Of a stretch of DNA of 64,000 nt, positions 1 through 9,907 are shown piece by piece. This stretch comes from JAFGHJ01 sp964523975 (GTDB lineage: Bacteria; Hydrothermota; UBA3072). Location: NCBI GenBank assembly GCA_964523975.1, contig CAZGBM010000002.1:3801-67800 (forward strand), given 5' to 3'. Numbering within the stretch: position 1 is the stretch's first letter; every line of letters begins with the position of its first letter. A program made the translations under genes and the position numbers. The notes beneath the pieces are model-generated. The model searched no databases. It was not told where the DNA came from and saw only the letters and a program-made list of their open reading frames with translations.

Positions 1-582
1 TATTATTGCATCTATCTCTCCTGAAAATTTATTTGTGGCAAACTTTACAAAGTTACTTTCCATCAAGTTCTTATCCCTGGAATTCGTTTCCGAAAACTTA
101 GATACAGCCTTGGCAATCCGTAACCCCAGTTCGGGATGTATCAAAGAAAAAAGTATCCTCGAAAATTTATTAGTTAAAAGAGTTTTTATCATAAAATTAG
201 TATCCATTTCATCTCCATGCTGTACCAATATTCTCTTTTCGCCTATCTTAACTATCTCGGGGCCAGGATGTTTAACAATACCAAGTTCCTCGAAAAATCG
301 CCCTATCCAAAAATCATGATTGCCAATCCAGTAATGTATGTTAATACCTTTCTCTATGGTTCTTTTCAGTTCAAAAAATATATTGAAAAAACTCTTAGGT
401 ATAAAAGATTTATATTCAAAATAAAAATCAAAAATATCGCCGAGCAAAAACAACTCGTCTCCTTCCTTTCTGACTTTACGAAGAAAAGAAAAAAAAGACT
501 CAATTTCTTCCTTTTCTGACCAGTCCTGGAAGTGAGTATCTGAAATTATAAATACGGTTTTATTCTTCGGTATTTCCAGCAT
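1..582 (-). CDS. lpxH: LpxH-like UDP-2,3-diacylglucosamine diphosphatase (3' end outside window)
   Basis: Reading the minus strand from an ATG at 582 gives an open frame that runs off the left edge, so at least 194 residues are present and the C-terminus is missing. It is a calcineurin-type metallophosphoesterase: metal-ligand motifs SDTHF near residue 15, GDIFDF near 48, GNHDFW near 82 and HGDEMD near 115 appear in the expected order. The GDIFDFYFEYK context resembles the LpxH-type enzymes that cleave UDP-2,3-diacylglucosamine to lipid X in lipid A synthesis at the inner face of the inner membrane. Family-level assignment is firm; the exact substrate is inferred. If right, it marks the organism as an LPS-making diderm. 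No Shine-Dalgarno sequence is obvious upstream. Confidence 0.75.
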   Translation of the reverse strand, partial: MLEIPKNKTVFIISDTHFQDWSEKEEIESFFSFLRKVRKEGDELFLLGDIFDFYFEYKSFIPKSFFNIFFELKRTIEKGINIHYWIGNHDFWIGRFFEELGIVKHPGPEIVKIGEKRILVQHGDEMDTNFMIKTLLTNKFSRILFSLIHPELGLRIAKAVSKFSETNSRDKNLMESNFVKFATNKFSGEIDAII

Positions 583-809
583 TTTTCAGCCACAGATTAT
601 ACAGAGTTCTTAATTGCCTCCAAACACCTATCTTTTGGCAACAAATTGTCCGAATTTCACAAATGAATCAGGTATAATCACTTTTATTAATATAGAAAAT
701 AGAGTTCACCTTTTTAATATTTGCGTTATTCTTCTAAATTAGTTGTTCCACTATTTTTTAATTCATTTTGGAACTTTTTTCTTTTTGAAGTCTTCTTTTT
801 TTCGGTAAA

Positions 810-1100
810 CTATTGGCTAAATTCTTCCTTCATTTCGCCAATAATTCCTATCGCTTCTTCAAAATATCTTTTCTTAATAAGATCGTTTAGCAATTTAAGG
901 TATTGCTCTTCTTTGGAAAGAGTTCCTTCTCTTTCATCTTTTCCTTCCAGAGAAATCGGACTGGCTTCTGAAGATTCTTCGAAAAGGCTCTTTTCTTCGT
1001 TATCAAAAGCATCTAGAATACCCTCTTCTTTTTCTCCCTCTTTCTTTCGACTCTCCTCTCTTTTAAAAATTTCCTCAAAAGGAGATTTACTCTGCTCCAT
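810..1100 (-). CDS. Small charged protein with one TPR-like hairpin, unknown function
   Basis: A 96-residue protein I do not recognise. Its first 60 residues are very rich in Glu, Lys and Ser and look disordered; the last 30 form an amphipathic helix pair resembling a single TPR unit (…YLKLLNDL…YFEEAIGIIGEM). The ATG at 1100 overlaps the stop of the upstream TPR gene in a TGATG arrangement, so translation is probably coupled; a TTG one codon earlier is possible. It is the last gene of a three-gene minus-strand TPR cluster and may be an accessory partner of the two larger proteins. Function is unknown. Confidence 0.6.
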   Translation of the reverse strand: MEQSKSPFEEIFKREESRKKEGEKEEGILDAFDNEEKSLFEESSEASPISLEGKDEREGTLSKEEQYLKLLNDLIKKRYFEEAIGIIGEMKEEFSQ

Positions 1101-2224
1101 CAAGCCTCCTTCTTTTTGTATAAATTAAGCTTCTCTTCCACATCTTTTAAAGTGGGGTCAAGCTCGATAGCCTTCTCCCAGTTTGAAATAGCTTTATCAA
1201 TCATTTCCTTCTGTTCATAAGAATAACCCAGATTCGCAAAAACAACAGCCTCTCCCTCATTCTTTTTACTTGCTTGTTTGAAGATTTCAATTGCCTCATC
1301 AATATTTCCTCTTTCAAACATTATGAACCCTAACCCGACTTGCGCCTCAAGCACATCGGGCTTATCCTTTAAGACCTTCTCAAATATCTTCCGTGCATCC
1401 GCTTGTTTGCCTTCCTTCGAAAGGGCAATAGCAAGATTCGTTAATATTTCTACAGAAGAATCCTCCAGAAGCACGGCTTCTTTTAGTTGCCGAATCGCTA
1501 TTTCTACCCTGCCGCCATAAAAGTTTTTAACAGCCATGTCATTAAGACGGCGCGCTTCTTCTTTTTTCTTCCCCTTTTCAAATTTTTCTCTCTCTTTCTT
1601 AATATCTTCCACATATTTTTCAATTGAAACGGACAGCTCTTTCAATCCCTTCGAAGACTCTTTGAACTGTAGATACATTTCCCCAAAAACTTTTTGTAGC
1701 GCTTCTCTCAGAGCACTTATTTCTTCCTTGAATGACCCTTCAAGCTTTTCAAAAACTTCTCCGATATGAGAAATACTACTGCCTAAAATATCCACAGAGT
1801 TGTCAACTTTATCTTTCAAAGTCTTTTGAAGTTCATCAATCTTTTCTGCCATTCTCTCGGGACTGTTTTTAACGCCATCCGAAATTTTATCCATCCCGGA
1901 TTGAACGACTTCTTTAAAAGAAGAAAATTCCTTTTCAAGTTTATTGTCCAAATCCTTTGAAAAATTTTCAAGAATCGAAGAAATTTGTTCCAATTTTACG
2001 TCAAGCAAAGACCTTAATTCATAGAGATCGTTATGTTGAGATTTGCTTATATTCCTAAGAACCTCACTTATCTCGGTTCTACGATTAACTATCCCATATG
2101 ATGAACTCCCTTGCTTTTTTTTCTCCTGTTCCGGTTTCTTTGTTTCCTGAAATCTGTTCTTTTCATCTATGTGTCTGTCCTTATCCTGTTTTTTCTCCTT
2201 CTCCTGCTTCTTTTCTTCCTTCAT
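1100..2224 (-). CDS. Coiled-coil and TPR protein
   Basis: 374 residues with a Lys/Glu-rich, probably disordered N-terminus (about 1-45), a long predicted coiled coil (about 60-220, heptad-like Leu/Ile spacing in segments such as KIDELQKTLKDKVD) and at least three to four TPR units at about 225-374 (NLAIALSKEGKQADARKIFEKVL, NLGYSYEQKEMIDKAISNWEKAIELDP). TPR domains mediate protein-protein binding; there is no signal peptide, so it is probably cytoplasmic. The start is supported by AAGGAG lying inside the last codons of the preceding gene, 6 bases upstream of this gene. It shares an operon with the 1185-residue TPR protein. No enzymatic domain is visible. Confidence 0.8.
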   Translation of the reverse strand: MKEEKKQEKEKKQDKDRHIDEKNRFQETKKPEQEKKKQGSSSYGIVNRRTEISEVLRNISKSQHNDLYELRSLLDVKLEQISSILENFSKDLDNKLEKEFSSFKEVVQSGMDKISDGVKNSPERMAEKIDELQKTLKDKVDNSVDILGSSISHIGEVFEKLEGSFKEEISALREALQKVFGEMYLQFKESSKGLKELSVSIEKYVEDIKKEREKFEKGKKKEEARRLNDMAVKNFYGGRVEIAIRQLKEAVLLEDSSVEILTNLAIALSKEGKQADARKIFEKVLKDKPDVLEAQVGLGFIMFERGNIDEAIEIFKQASKKNEGEAVVFANLGYSYEQKEMIDKAISNWEKAIELDPTLKDVEEKLNLYKKKEA

Positions 2225-2230
2225 AAAATA

Positions 2231-5200
2231 TCATCTCCTTATTAGAGGTCTTATTCTCCTATACTTTTCCGTCGCTTCTCGTAACATCACCGAGATATAG
2301 GAATTCTTCTTTGCTGGCTCCATTTCTGTTTTTGAAAGGAGGCTTAAAGCAAGCTCCGTATTTCCACTATGAAATGCAAGGAGCGCTCTCCTTTCTGCAA
2401 AAACATCTTTATTTTCCAATCTTGAAAGACGCTGATAAGCACCCCAATAATCCTTTGTTTCTTCCTGTATAACACTCAAAAGTATTTGCTCTTTTTCTTT
2501 GTCTAATTTCTTGGTTTCCTCATAAGCTTTGTCGAACTCTTTTAATTTTAGGTATAAATAAGCTCGTTCCTCCGCAGAATCCGTCATTTTAATTTTATCA
2601 AGCAGTACCTGTTTTTTTACTTCTTCTATTTCTTTAACGCTGACTTTGCTTTTCTTACCGAGAAACCACAGGAGAACCTTTTCTTTACTACCCGGTTCTT
2701 TAAGTTTACCCAGATAAAATCCGGCTTTTTCGAGATTGCCGGAAACAAAGTAAAGATAGGCTCCTTCGGCGACAACGTCTTCTTTATCCGAATTTTTTTC
2801 GAGCAATTGTTCATATAAAGGTAATTGCTCTTTCGTTTCTATTTTTTTTATATAATTAATTGCCGTATCCCAATCGGAAAGAGCAAGACTGATTCTGACA
2901 AGCAAAGGCACCATTTCTACATCGCCGGGCTCAATAAATTCTTTCAGCTTCTCGGCAACCTCCGGATACTCGTTAAGCAATTCTTCCATTTCGACTTTAC
3001 TCTTTTGCCTATCTCCTACCTGATAACGAATCTTGACAAGTATAATGCGCAGAGGTAAGGGAAGCTTACCGCTGAATAAACTTTCGATTTCCCTCAACAA
3101 ATATTGTCCTTTTTCCTCGGAACCATCGAAGAAGTCTTCTACTATACCAACGAGAGGTGCGTTACGTTCTTCGTTTGCGTATATTTTCAATAATTTTCCG
3201 ACCAATTCGGTTGACAATTCGACTTTAGGAAGTAATCCGTTTATCTCTTTTACTACACTGTCTCTCTTTTCTTCATTCTCCCAATAGGCTTCGATAAAAT
3301 ATTCCAAAGCCTTGTCTACATGACCTAAATCTTTCTCGATATCTGCTCTCAAAACAACTATATTTTTTTCGATATTTGGATCTTCAAATTTCTCCAGCGC
3401 CTCTACAGCCAAGATTTTTAACTTTGGGTCAAAACGGATCCCTTTTTCTATCTCTTCAATACCGGAGAGATCTTCCTTATGAAGTTTAACTTTACCGTAA
3501 AAAATCCTAAGTGCAGCATGAATAGGAGCAATATCGACAAGCTTTTCGCATTCTTCCTGCATAACCTCAACCATAGAAGGCTTTTGCCGAAAAGTCTCGT
3601 CCAAACAGGAAACCGCTTTATCAATATTACCTGTTTCTCTATATAGTTTATAAAGAGTCATTAGTGTTTCGTATTCTGCACTTCCCTCTTTTTTTATCTC
3701 TTCAAGTACTTCGATTGCCTGTTCCGAAAGAGAATCATCCAGTCCTATCGCCCTTCTTACCAAACCCGCTGCATTTGATAATTTGCCGATTTTTGCATTT
3801 GCTCTTGCCAGAGAAAGCATTAATTCCGGTTGTTCCTCCAATTCCAAAGATTCTAAAACCTGCGACCCCCATTTAATAGCTTCCTCATAATAATTGTTTT
3901 GAATCAAAATTTTAGTAAGTGTTTTAGAAATAATTTCGTTATCTTTCCTCTTCTTCACTTCACCTATCAAAAAAGAAGTTACTTCGCCTACGTAGTCCGT
4001 AAACTCTCTGGCAGCATTTTCTATTTCTCTGCAACCCTTTTCGTACTCACCTTTATGGAAATACAAAGCAGAAAGAAGTTTCCGTATTCTCGGTTCATCT
4101 CGATACGCCTGCAGATATGTCAAAATAAATTTAAACCTTTCAGGGTCCTCATCTATAGCTTCTTTATAATATTTTTCCGCTTTATCAAATTCTTCCGCCA
4201 ACCTGTATAATTCGGCTAAAGCAAAGGGATATGTAAAAGGCGGGAACTCCTTCCTGTCCAGATTTTTGTAAAATTTAAGAAATTGTTCGGTAAATTCCGG
4301 CTTCGATTTTACCCTTTTATCAAACTCGGTAAGCATAACAGGTATATAATCGGTTTCCTCTCCAATTATCAAATTGACTTTTTGGGCAATCTCTTCAGGC
4401 TTTTCGGGAATCTGAAGCATTAAAGAAATAATCTCGCCTTCTGTACTTACAGGATTCTCTTTTTTAAATTTTTTGAGTTCTTCTTTTATCTGTTCGGTTT
4501 TTTCGGAATCTAAAGACATTTCTTTGTAAATTTGAAGCGCTGCCTCGGTATCTCCTTCTCTTGAAAGCAATCTTGCCTTTAGTAGTAATCCTGTTGAAGG
4601 AAGTTCTTTCCCTTCGAACATCTGATTTAAATTCTCAAGTATTGTAGTTGATGACGTGGGAGATAGTTCAAAGGCTTTTTCTAAAAGACGAACAACTTCT
4701 TCTTTCCATCCAAGGGCGCTATAAACGCTGGCCATATTAAGAAAATTATCAATCTCTTCCGGAAGCTTTTTTTCAAGTTCTTTAACTTTTTTTCCTATTC
4801 CTTCATCTGCAACAAGAGAAACCGCAGAAAGAAATTCTCTTAGCCCTTCAGAATATCTCTCTTTTTTGATATAAGCTTCAGCTAACTGTTTATGAATTAT
4901 CGGGTTTCCAGGATCTTTTTTAACCATCATCTGATATTTTTTTATTGCATCATCGACCTCAAATTCTTCAATAAGGTTCAGCGCTCTTTCATCTTTTCCT
5001 GTTTCTATCAACAACTCGCTCAAATAATCAAGAACGTCTTTCGATTCCTTGCTGTAAGGCGATAGAAGAACGATGACTCCATCTTGCAGCTCCGAACTTA
5101 CCTTCACAGCTTCTCGTAGCTTGGAAGCTGCTTCAGAATAATGTTTATCCTTAAGCAAAAATTCACCTAAACCTAATTTCAAGTTCGCATCTCCGTAATT

Positions 5201-5788
5201 TTCTCTTTCTGCTCTTCTTAATTCGAGGGTAATATCATGCAGATCTTCAGGCTTTTTTTCCAGTATCTTTTTAAACACCTTCATCGTCTCTTCGCTTCTT
5301 CTTCCCTCGTTCATTACGGCAAAAAGGTAAAGATGGGTAAAGTCCCTCTGGTTAAATTCCGTTTTGTTATCAAGGATATTTTTAACAACCTGCTCTTCTC
5401 TATTAATAAAAGCTCCCTTGCTTTCTTCGCTAAGGTCCCTGAAAAGATCGTAAACTCCCTCGAAATCCATTTTCTCCGCCCATTTCTCCATAAGATATTC
5501 GGCCAACCGGTCTGGCTTGCCTCTCCCGTAAAACAAATCCTCTACTTCTCCAATAACTTTTTTCTTAGCTTCAAGAGAAAGAGCCGCTCCTTTCTCTGCC
5601 CAGACAATTACTTCATTTAATTTATCTATGGCATGGTATGTGTGCATAATCTCAAGAATGAGTGGAAGATCTGAATTATCCTCTCTTAAAGCATTTTGTA
5701 ATATCTTAACGGCTTTGAGAGATTCTCCTTTCGCTGCTACCCTTCGGGCTTTATCAATTACATTAGAGTGATCACTAAAATTAAACAT
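2231..5788 (-). CDS. Giant TPR protein (1185 aa)
   Basis: An all-helical protein built almost entirely of TPR-like repeats from about residue 10 to the C-terminus (for example KKILEKKPEDLHDITLEL, EKAFELSPTSSTTILE, KYYKEAIDEDPERFKF). There is no signal peptide, no transmembrane segment and no enzymatic domain. A promoter with TTGACT and TATATT separated by 16 bases lies just upstream and would place the RNA start about six bases before the ATG, so the message seems nearly leaderless with no Shine-Dalgarno. It heads the three-gene cluster continuing to 810. A scaffold role is the natural guess; the target is not revealed by the neighbours. Confidence 0.85.
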   Translation of the reverse strand: MFNFSDHSNVIDKARRVAAKGESLKAVKILQNALREDNSDLPLILEIMHTYHAIDKLNEVIVWAEKGAALSLEAKKKVIGEVEDLFYGRGKPDRLAEYLMEKWAEKMDFEGVYDLFRDLSEESKGAFINREEQVVKNILDNKTEFNQRDFTHLYLFAVMNEGRRSEETMKVFKKILEKKPEDLHDITLELRRAERENYGDANLKLGLGEFLLKDKHYSEAASKLREAVKVSSELQDGVIVLLSPYSKESKDVLDYLSELLIETGKDERALNLIEEFEVDDAIKKYQMMVKKDPGNPIIHKQLAEAYIKKERYSEGLREFLSAVSLVADEGIGKKVKELEKKLPEEIDNFLNMASVYSALGWKEEVVRLLEKAFELSPTSSTTILENLNQMFEGKELPSTGLLLKARLLSREGDTEAALQIYKEMSLDSEKTEQIKEELKKFKKENPVSTEGEIISLMLQIPEKPEEIAQKVNLIIGEETDYIPVMLTEFDKRVKSKPEFTEQFLKFYKNLDRKEFPPFTYPFALAELYRLAEEFDKAEKYYKEAIDEDPERFKFILTYLQAYRDEPRIRKLLSALYFHKGEYEKGCREIENAAREFTDYVGEVTSFLIGEVKKRKDNEIISKTLTKILIQNNYYEEAIKWGSQVLESLELEEQPELMLSLARANAKIGKLSNAAGLVRRAIGLDDSLSEQAIEVLEEIKKEGSAEYETLMTLYKLYRETGNIDKAVSCLDETFRQKPSMVEVMQEECEKLVDIAPIHAALRIFYGKVKLHKEDLSGIEEIEKGIRFDPKLKILAVEALEKFEDPNIEKNIVVLRADIEKDLGHVDKALEYFIEAYWENEEKRDSVVKEINGLLPKVELSTELVGKLLKIYANEERNAPLVGIVEDFFDGSEEKGQYLLREIESLFSGKLPLPLRIILVKIRYQVGDRQKSKVEMEELLNEYPEVAEKLKEFIEPGDVEMVPLLVRISLALSDWDTAINYIKKIETKEQLPLYEQLLEKNSDKEDVVAEGAYLYFVSGNLEKAGFYLGKLKEPGSKEKVLLWFLGKKSKVSVKEIEEVKKQVLLDKIKMTDSAEERAYLYLKLKEFDKAYEETKKLDKEKEQILLSVIQEETKDYWGAYQRLSRLENKDVFAERRALLAFHSGNTELALSLLSKTEMEPAKKNSYISVMLREATEKYRRIRPLIRR

Positions 5789-5800
5789 AACTTAAATTAA

Positions 5801-5828
5801 AATATAACAAAAACGAAAAGTAAGTCAA
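5801..5828 (-). promoter_or_regulatory. Promoter of the TPR operon
   Basis: On the minus strand, TTGACT at 5828-5823 and TATATT at 5806-5801 are 16 bases apart. The expected start of RNA falls near 5794, about six bases before the ATG at 5788. Confidence 0.6.
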
Positions 5829-5955
5829 GAGTTATTTACTATACTACATTGTACCCCAAAGTCCAAACATTAAGTATCAAAATTTAAAAATGCAAACCAA
5901 AGTTCAAAAACTAATTAAAAAAATAAAGGAACAACTAATAACAAAAAGGTTCACT

Positions 5956-6177
5956 TTAAGTTATAACCTTTTTGATTTCGGGTATTTTTGCCTTTAAAGC
6001 TTTCTCGACAAATCCCTTCAATGTCATTTGAGCCATCGGACAACCTCCGCAAGCGCCTGTAAGTTGCAATTTTACCGTTCCGTCATTAGATACGCTCAAC
6101 AATTTTACGTCTCCACCGTGACTTTTAAGGTACGGTTTAATGTCGTTGGCTAAAACTTTTTTTACTTTTTCTTCCAA
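5956..6177 (-). CDS. NifU C-terminal-domain Fe-S scaffold protein
   Basis: 73 residues, the length of a free-standing NifU C-terminal domain (NfuA-like). The diagnostic CGGCP motif (the CxxC that binds a transferable 4Fe-4S cluster between two subunits) is at about residues 43-47, within LTGACGGCPMAQMTL, and the SHGGDVKLL motif precedes it at about 19-27. It would act in the cytoplasm as an Fe-S carrier, relevant to the NrdG radical-SAM enzyme and other Fe-S proteins here. The start is TTG, supported by GGAGG five bases upstream; there is no ATG in frame that keeps the domain complete. Its own promoter lies at 6213-6241. Confidence 0.9.
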   Translation of the reverse strand: MEEKVKKVLANDIKPYLKSHGGDVKLLSVSNDGTVKLQLTGACGGCPMAQMTLKGFVEKALKAKIPEIKKVIT

Positions 6178-6212
6178 TTTTCCTCCCTAACCTATTTAAG
6201 GTCATATACTTT

Positions 6213-6241
6213 AGTATAACAAATAAGTTGACTCAAGTCAA
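6213..6241 (-). promoter_or_regulatory. Promoter of the NifU-domain gene
   Basis: Minus strand TTGACT (6241-6236), 17-base spacer, TATACT (6218-6213). The leader is about 30 bases and carries GGAGG. Confidence 0.65.
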
Positions 6242-6389
6242 GTGATTCTGCGAACCAGTTTATTGGTAAAATTGGTTAAGAGGAAAACTACAAGATTTAT
6301 GTATTTTAGGATGGTTTTATGCGAAAAGTAAAAGGCGAACAACTAATAGCTTAGGGGTGTTGTGTGTCTAGGGTATTCTTCTCTTATTC

Positions 6390-6417
6390 TTGACATATTC
6401 GTGTTTTTGGTTATAGT
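6390..6417 (+). promoter_or_regulatory. Promoter of ugd
   Basis: TTGACA at 6390-6395, 16-base spacer, TATAGT at 6412-6417. The leader carries a GGAGG site before the ATG at 6462. Confidence 0.65.
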
Positions 6418-6461
6418 TATTTTGTTTTTGAGCAAAATTTGAGCAAAAATGGAGGAAAAGT

Positions 6462-7763
6462 ATGAAAATTTGTGTTATAGGTACCGGATATGTAGGATTG
6501 GTGGTTGGAACAGGCCTCTCCGAGACCGGGAATAAAGTTATCTGTGTAGATAGTGATGAAGAAAAAATACAAAAATTAAAAAACAATATAGTACCAATTT
6601 ATGAGCCTGGGCTGGAAGAACTAATTAAGAGAAATCAAAGAGAATATCGTCTTTCTTTCTCCACATCAGTTAAAGATGCCGTTTCGATTTCGGATATTAT
6701 TTTTATTGCCGTCGGGACCCCGGAAAAGGAAGACGGATCTGTAGATTTATCTCATGTATATGCTATTGCCGAAGAAATTGGGGAAGCAATGGGCAGTGAG
6801 CATAAAATTATAATTAACAAGAGTACTGTACCTGTAGGAACAGCGAGAGAAGTCGAGAAAAAAATAAAAAGTAAAACCAAAGCAAGTTTTGACGTTATTT
6901 CCAATCCCGAATTTTTAAAAGAGGGTAGTGCCGTTCAGGATTTTATGAAGCCGGATAGAATTATAATAGGGATGGATAATAAAAAAGTAGCCGAAAAAAT
7001 AATGGAGCTTTATGAACCTTTCGTAAGAACCGGAAACCCGATTATTGTTATGGGAATCGAGAGTGCTGAGATGACGAAATATGCAAGTAATACGATGCTC
7101 GCAAGCAGAATATCTTTTATGAACGAAATAGCAAATCTTTGCGAGAAAGTGGGAGCTGATGTTGAAGAAGTTAGAATAGGTATGGGAAAAGATCCGAGAA
7201 TCGGGTCAAAATTTCTTTTTCCTGGAATTGGCTATGGAGGGTCATGTTTCCCTAAAGACGTTAAAGGGTTGGTTCAAAAAGGGAAACAATATGGGCTCCC
7301 GATGAAATTCTGTGAAGGCGTAGATTTCGTGAACGAATCTCAGAAAAAATTAATCGTAAAAAAAATAAAAGCAAGGTTCAATAAACTGAAAGGGAAAAAA
7401 ATGGCAATTTGGGGTTTATCTTTCAAGCCTCAAACTGACGATATGAGAGAGGCCCCTTCTGTTGTTACATTAAACCTTCTTCTTTCCGAGGGAGTTCATA
7501 TAAGTGCGTATGACCCTCAAGCTATGGAAAATGCAAAGGAAATTTTCGGAGACAGAATAAAATACTGTGCTACGCCATACGATTGTTTAAAAGGAGCCGA
7601 AGCTCTTATCGTTCTTACAGAGTGGAATGAGTTTAGAAATCCGGATTTCGAGAAAATCGGCAACCTGATGGCAGGGAAGCTGATATTTGATGGCAGAAAC
7701 ATCTATGACCCTGTCAGGGTAAAAGATTCGGGATTCGAGTATTACGGAATAGGTAGAGGTTAA
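6462..7763 (+). CDS. ugd: UDP-glucose 6-dehydrogenase family protein
   Basis: 433 residues, normal for the family. The N-terminal Rossmann motif GTGYVGLVVGTGL (7-19) binds NAD; the catalytic cysteine lies in GYGGSCFPKD near residues 258-267; NPEFLKEGSA near 148-157 and the C-terminal SFKPQTDDMREAPS segment are also typical. The enzyme oxidises UDP-glucose (or a related UDP-sugar) to the uronic acid, a precursor for capsule, exopolysaccharide or LPS. It has its own promoter and a GGAGG site. It converges on the Wzz/BY-kinase gene, sharing a TTAA stop overlap; both belong to exopolysaccharide production. Closely related UDP-N-acetyl-sugar dehydrogenases cannot be excluded. Confidence 0.93.
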   Translation: MKICVIGTGYVGLVVGTGLSETGNKVICVDSDEEKIQKLKNNIVPIYEPGLEELIKRNQREYRLSFSTSVKDAVSISDIIFIAVGTPEKEDGSVDLSHVYAIAEEIGEAMGSEHKIIINKSTVPVGTAREVEKKIKSKTKASFDVISNPEFLKEGSAVQDFMKPDRIIIGMDNKKVAEKIMELYEPFVRTGNPIIVMGIESAEMTKYASNTMLASRISFMNEIANLCEKVGADVEEVRIGMGKDPRIGSKFLFPGIGYGGSCFPKDVKGLVQKGKQYGLPMKFCEGVDFVNESQKKLIVKKIKARFNKLKGKKMAIWGLSFKPQTDDMREAPSVVTLNLLLSEGVHISAYDPQAMENAKEIFGDRIKYCATPYDCLKGAEALIVLTEWNEFRNPDFEKIGNLMAGKLIFDGRNIYDPVRVKDSGFEYYGIGRG

Positions 7764-9907
7764 CCCTCTTTTTTCCCCGGTTTATTATGGTAGTAGTAAT
7801 ATCCGTAATAATATCCGTAATATCCGTATTCTTTATTTATATCAACTTTATTGAGTACGTACCCGAGTGCCTTAATTGAAAGCTGTTTCAGAAGTTCGGA
7901 AGTTTGAGCTATTATATGGCGACTGGTTTCTCCGTAGGCAGCAACCAGTAATGTTTCTTCGACTTCAGCAGCCAATATTCTACTGTCGCTTACTGTCATT
8001 AAAGGCGGAGAATCAAGAAGTACTATATCATATTCTGTTTTCCATTTGTTCAGAAGTTCTCTCGCCCTATCCGAGTCCAATAATTCCGAAGGGTTAGGCG
8101 GTATTTTACCCGATGGAATGATTTTTAAGCCGTTTACGACAAACGGCTGTATATCATGTTCTTCATTTATGAGTAACTCGGTAAGACCTTTTTTCATTGT
8201 TATTCCCAGATATTTTTCTATTGCGGGTCTTCTAAGATCAGTATCGACAAGAAGAACATTCTTACCGGAGGACACGAATGAAAAAGCAAGATTGATGGCA
8301 ATCATTGATTTTCCGGAACCGGCGTCAGGGCCGGTGATTAAAATCGTAGAAGGGAATCCTCCGACTCTCGATAATTTAATATTAGCGCGGAGGCTTCTAA
8401 AGGCTTCTGCAATATGGCTTCTCGATTCTATTTCTGTAAATACATAGAGGTTTTCCTTGGAATTATTTTTGTCTTTTTTATCGTTTTCAATAAGTGGAAT
8501 TCTGCCGAGAATGGGTAATCCCGAGTTTCTGGTAATTTCGAACTCATCTCTGACTGCGGAATCTACATAATCTACGACAAATCCCCCACCTATCCCCAGC
8601 AAAACTCCGAGTATAAGAAACAATATAATTTTCTTGATTTTGGACATTGTGTTCGGCCCACCTGGAACCCGTGCAACCTCAAGTATCGAGATGTCGCCAC
8701 TTTCTCCGACTTCCGAGATTTGAGCCTGCTCTCTTTTTTCGAGGAGCATAAGATATATTTTTGTATTTGCTTCTTTTTCTCTTTCCAACCTGGCGAGTTC
8801 CAGTTCTCTCTTTGGTATTCTGTTAAGTTTAGCCTTGTAATAACGTAAAGCTTCCTCTAAGGCTTCAATTCTGCTCTTGGCGACGGCATAATCGATAGTC
8901 AGATTGACGGATTGTTGCATAAAATCTTCCATCTGGACTAAAGGGTTAATAGTTCCTTCCTTTTGCAGGAGCTCCCTTGCTACCGTGCCCATTTTTTCTT
9001 TTAAAGATTGAATTGAAAAGTCGATTTTCTGTAATTTCTGGTCTTCGGGAGCATATCCCTGAATCAACAGATTCGCTTTTTCGTTTTCCAGAGCCGTGAG
9101 TTGTTTCTTCAAATCTACAAGTACATCGTAAGAGGTTTGCGAAGCTTCCGTAAGTAAATCTCTTTGTTGTTCGTTTAATCTGACTTTTATTGCGGTGAGT
9201 TTCTTCTCCAGTACCTCTCCCTCGATAGATGCTGCTTTCAGCTCCTTTTCTATACCGGACATCTGTTTTATGAATTCGTCTGTCTCGGATGAAATTCCGA
9301 GGATTCCATATTTTTCTTTAAAATTTTTCAATTTCTCTTCCGATTTCTCTAAGTCTTCCCGGAGATTATCTGTCTGTTCTGCAATGAAGTCATATGTGGA
9401 AAGGGCATCTTTTTTCTTGATTTCGATATCGAAATTTCTGTAAGTTTCGGCAAGCCGATTGGCAAATAACTGACTCATATAGGGGTTTGTCTCCGTAACC
9501 TTTATTTCAATGATGCGTGATTCCCCTTTTGCGCTCACTTCGATTCTTCCGTTTTCTATGTCACCCTTAATGCGAGAAAAAACCATTTCTCTATCTCTGA
9601 TTTCCATCTGCTCGAGTTCCTTATCGGTGAAGCTGTTTGCGGTCTTTTCCAGCGCCGGATGACTTTTAATCAGAGATATATGATTTGCAAGTTCTTCTTC
9701 GGTAGGAGATCTGTAATATGTGCTTGTAAAAAGCGATTCCACTCTTTTAACGAGAATTTTGGAAGAGGACGTGAAGTTGGGAGGAGCATAAAAGAAATAA
9801 AAAATTGAGAGAACCAGAGAAACCACGATAATGCCTAATACTATTCCTCGTCTTCTTCTGATTATTCTGAAATAATCTTTGATATCAATTTCATACCCCT
9901 TATTCAT
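7760..9907 (-). CDS. Wzz/BY-kinase: polysaccharide co-polymerase fused to tyrosine autokinase
   Basis: 715 residues. The N-terminal Wzz domain begins with a transmembrane helix (about 20-40), followed by a long periplasmic coiled coil (about 170-390) and a second transmembrane helix (about 425-445, IILFLILGVLLGIGGGFVV). The cytoplasmic kinase domain has Walker A GPDAGSGKS (about 527-535), Walker A' VLLVDTDLRRP and Walker B IVLLDSPP. The C-terminus is a run of Tyr and Gly (EYGYYGYYYGYYYY), the autophosphorylation cluster. Such proteins control chain length and export of exopolysaccharide. It is the last gene of the lpd-rng-pyr operon, overlapping pyrE by four bases, and it faces ugd. Confidence 0.92.
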   Translation of the reverse strand: MNKGYEIDIKDYFRIIRRRRGIVLGIIVVSLVLSIFYFFYAPPNFTSSSKILVKRVESLFTSTYYRSPTEEELANHISLIKSHPALEKTANSFTDKELEQMEIRDREMVFSRIKGDIENGRIEVSAKGESRIIEIKVTETNPYMSQLFANRLAETYRNFDIEIKKKDALSTYDFIAEQTDNLREDLEKSEEKLKNFKEKYGILGISSETDEFIKQMSGIEKELKAASIEGEVLEKKLTAIKVRLNEQQRDLLTEASQTSYDVLVDLKKQLTALENEKANLLIQGYAPEDQKLQKIDFSIQSLKEKMGTVARELLQKEGTINPLVQMEDFMQQSVNLTIDYAVAKSRIEALEEALRYYKAKLNRIPKRELELARLEREKEANTKIYLMLLEKREQAQISEVGESGDISILEVARVPGGPNTMSKIKKIILFLILGVLLGIGGGFVVDYVDSAVRDEFEITRNSGLPILGRIPLIENDKKDKNNSKENLYVFTEIESRSHIAEAFRSLRANIKLSRVGGFPSTILITGPDAGSGKSMIAINLAFSFVSSGKNVLLVDTDLRRPAIEKYLGITMKKGLTELLINEEHDIQPFVVNGLKIIPSGKIPPNPSELLDSDRARELLNKWKTEYDIVLLDSPPLMTVSDSRILAAEVEETLLVAAYGETSRHIIAQTSELLKQLSIKALGYVLNKVDINKEYGYYGYYYGYYYYHNKPGKKEG

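Noticed and set aside
35..519. Two plus-strand open frames at the left edge
   Set aside because: They lie antisense to the clear LpxH-like metallophosphoesterase frame read on the minus strand.
2626..5620. Many open frames on the opposite strand or other frames within the TPR genes
   Set aside because: They are AT-poor-stop shadows of the TPR reading frames, with no Shine-Dalgarno and no recognisable domain.
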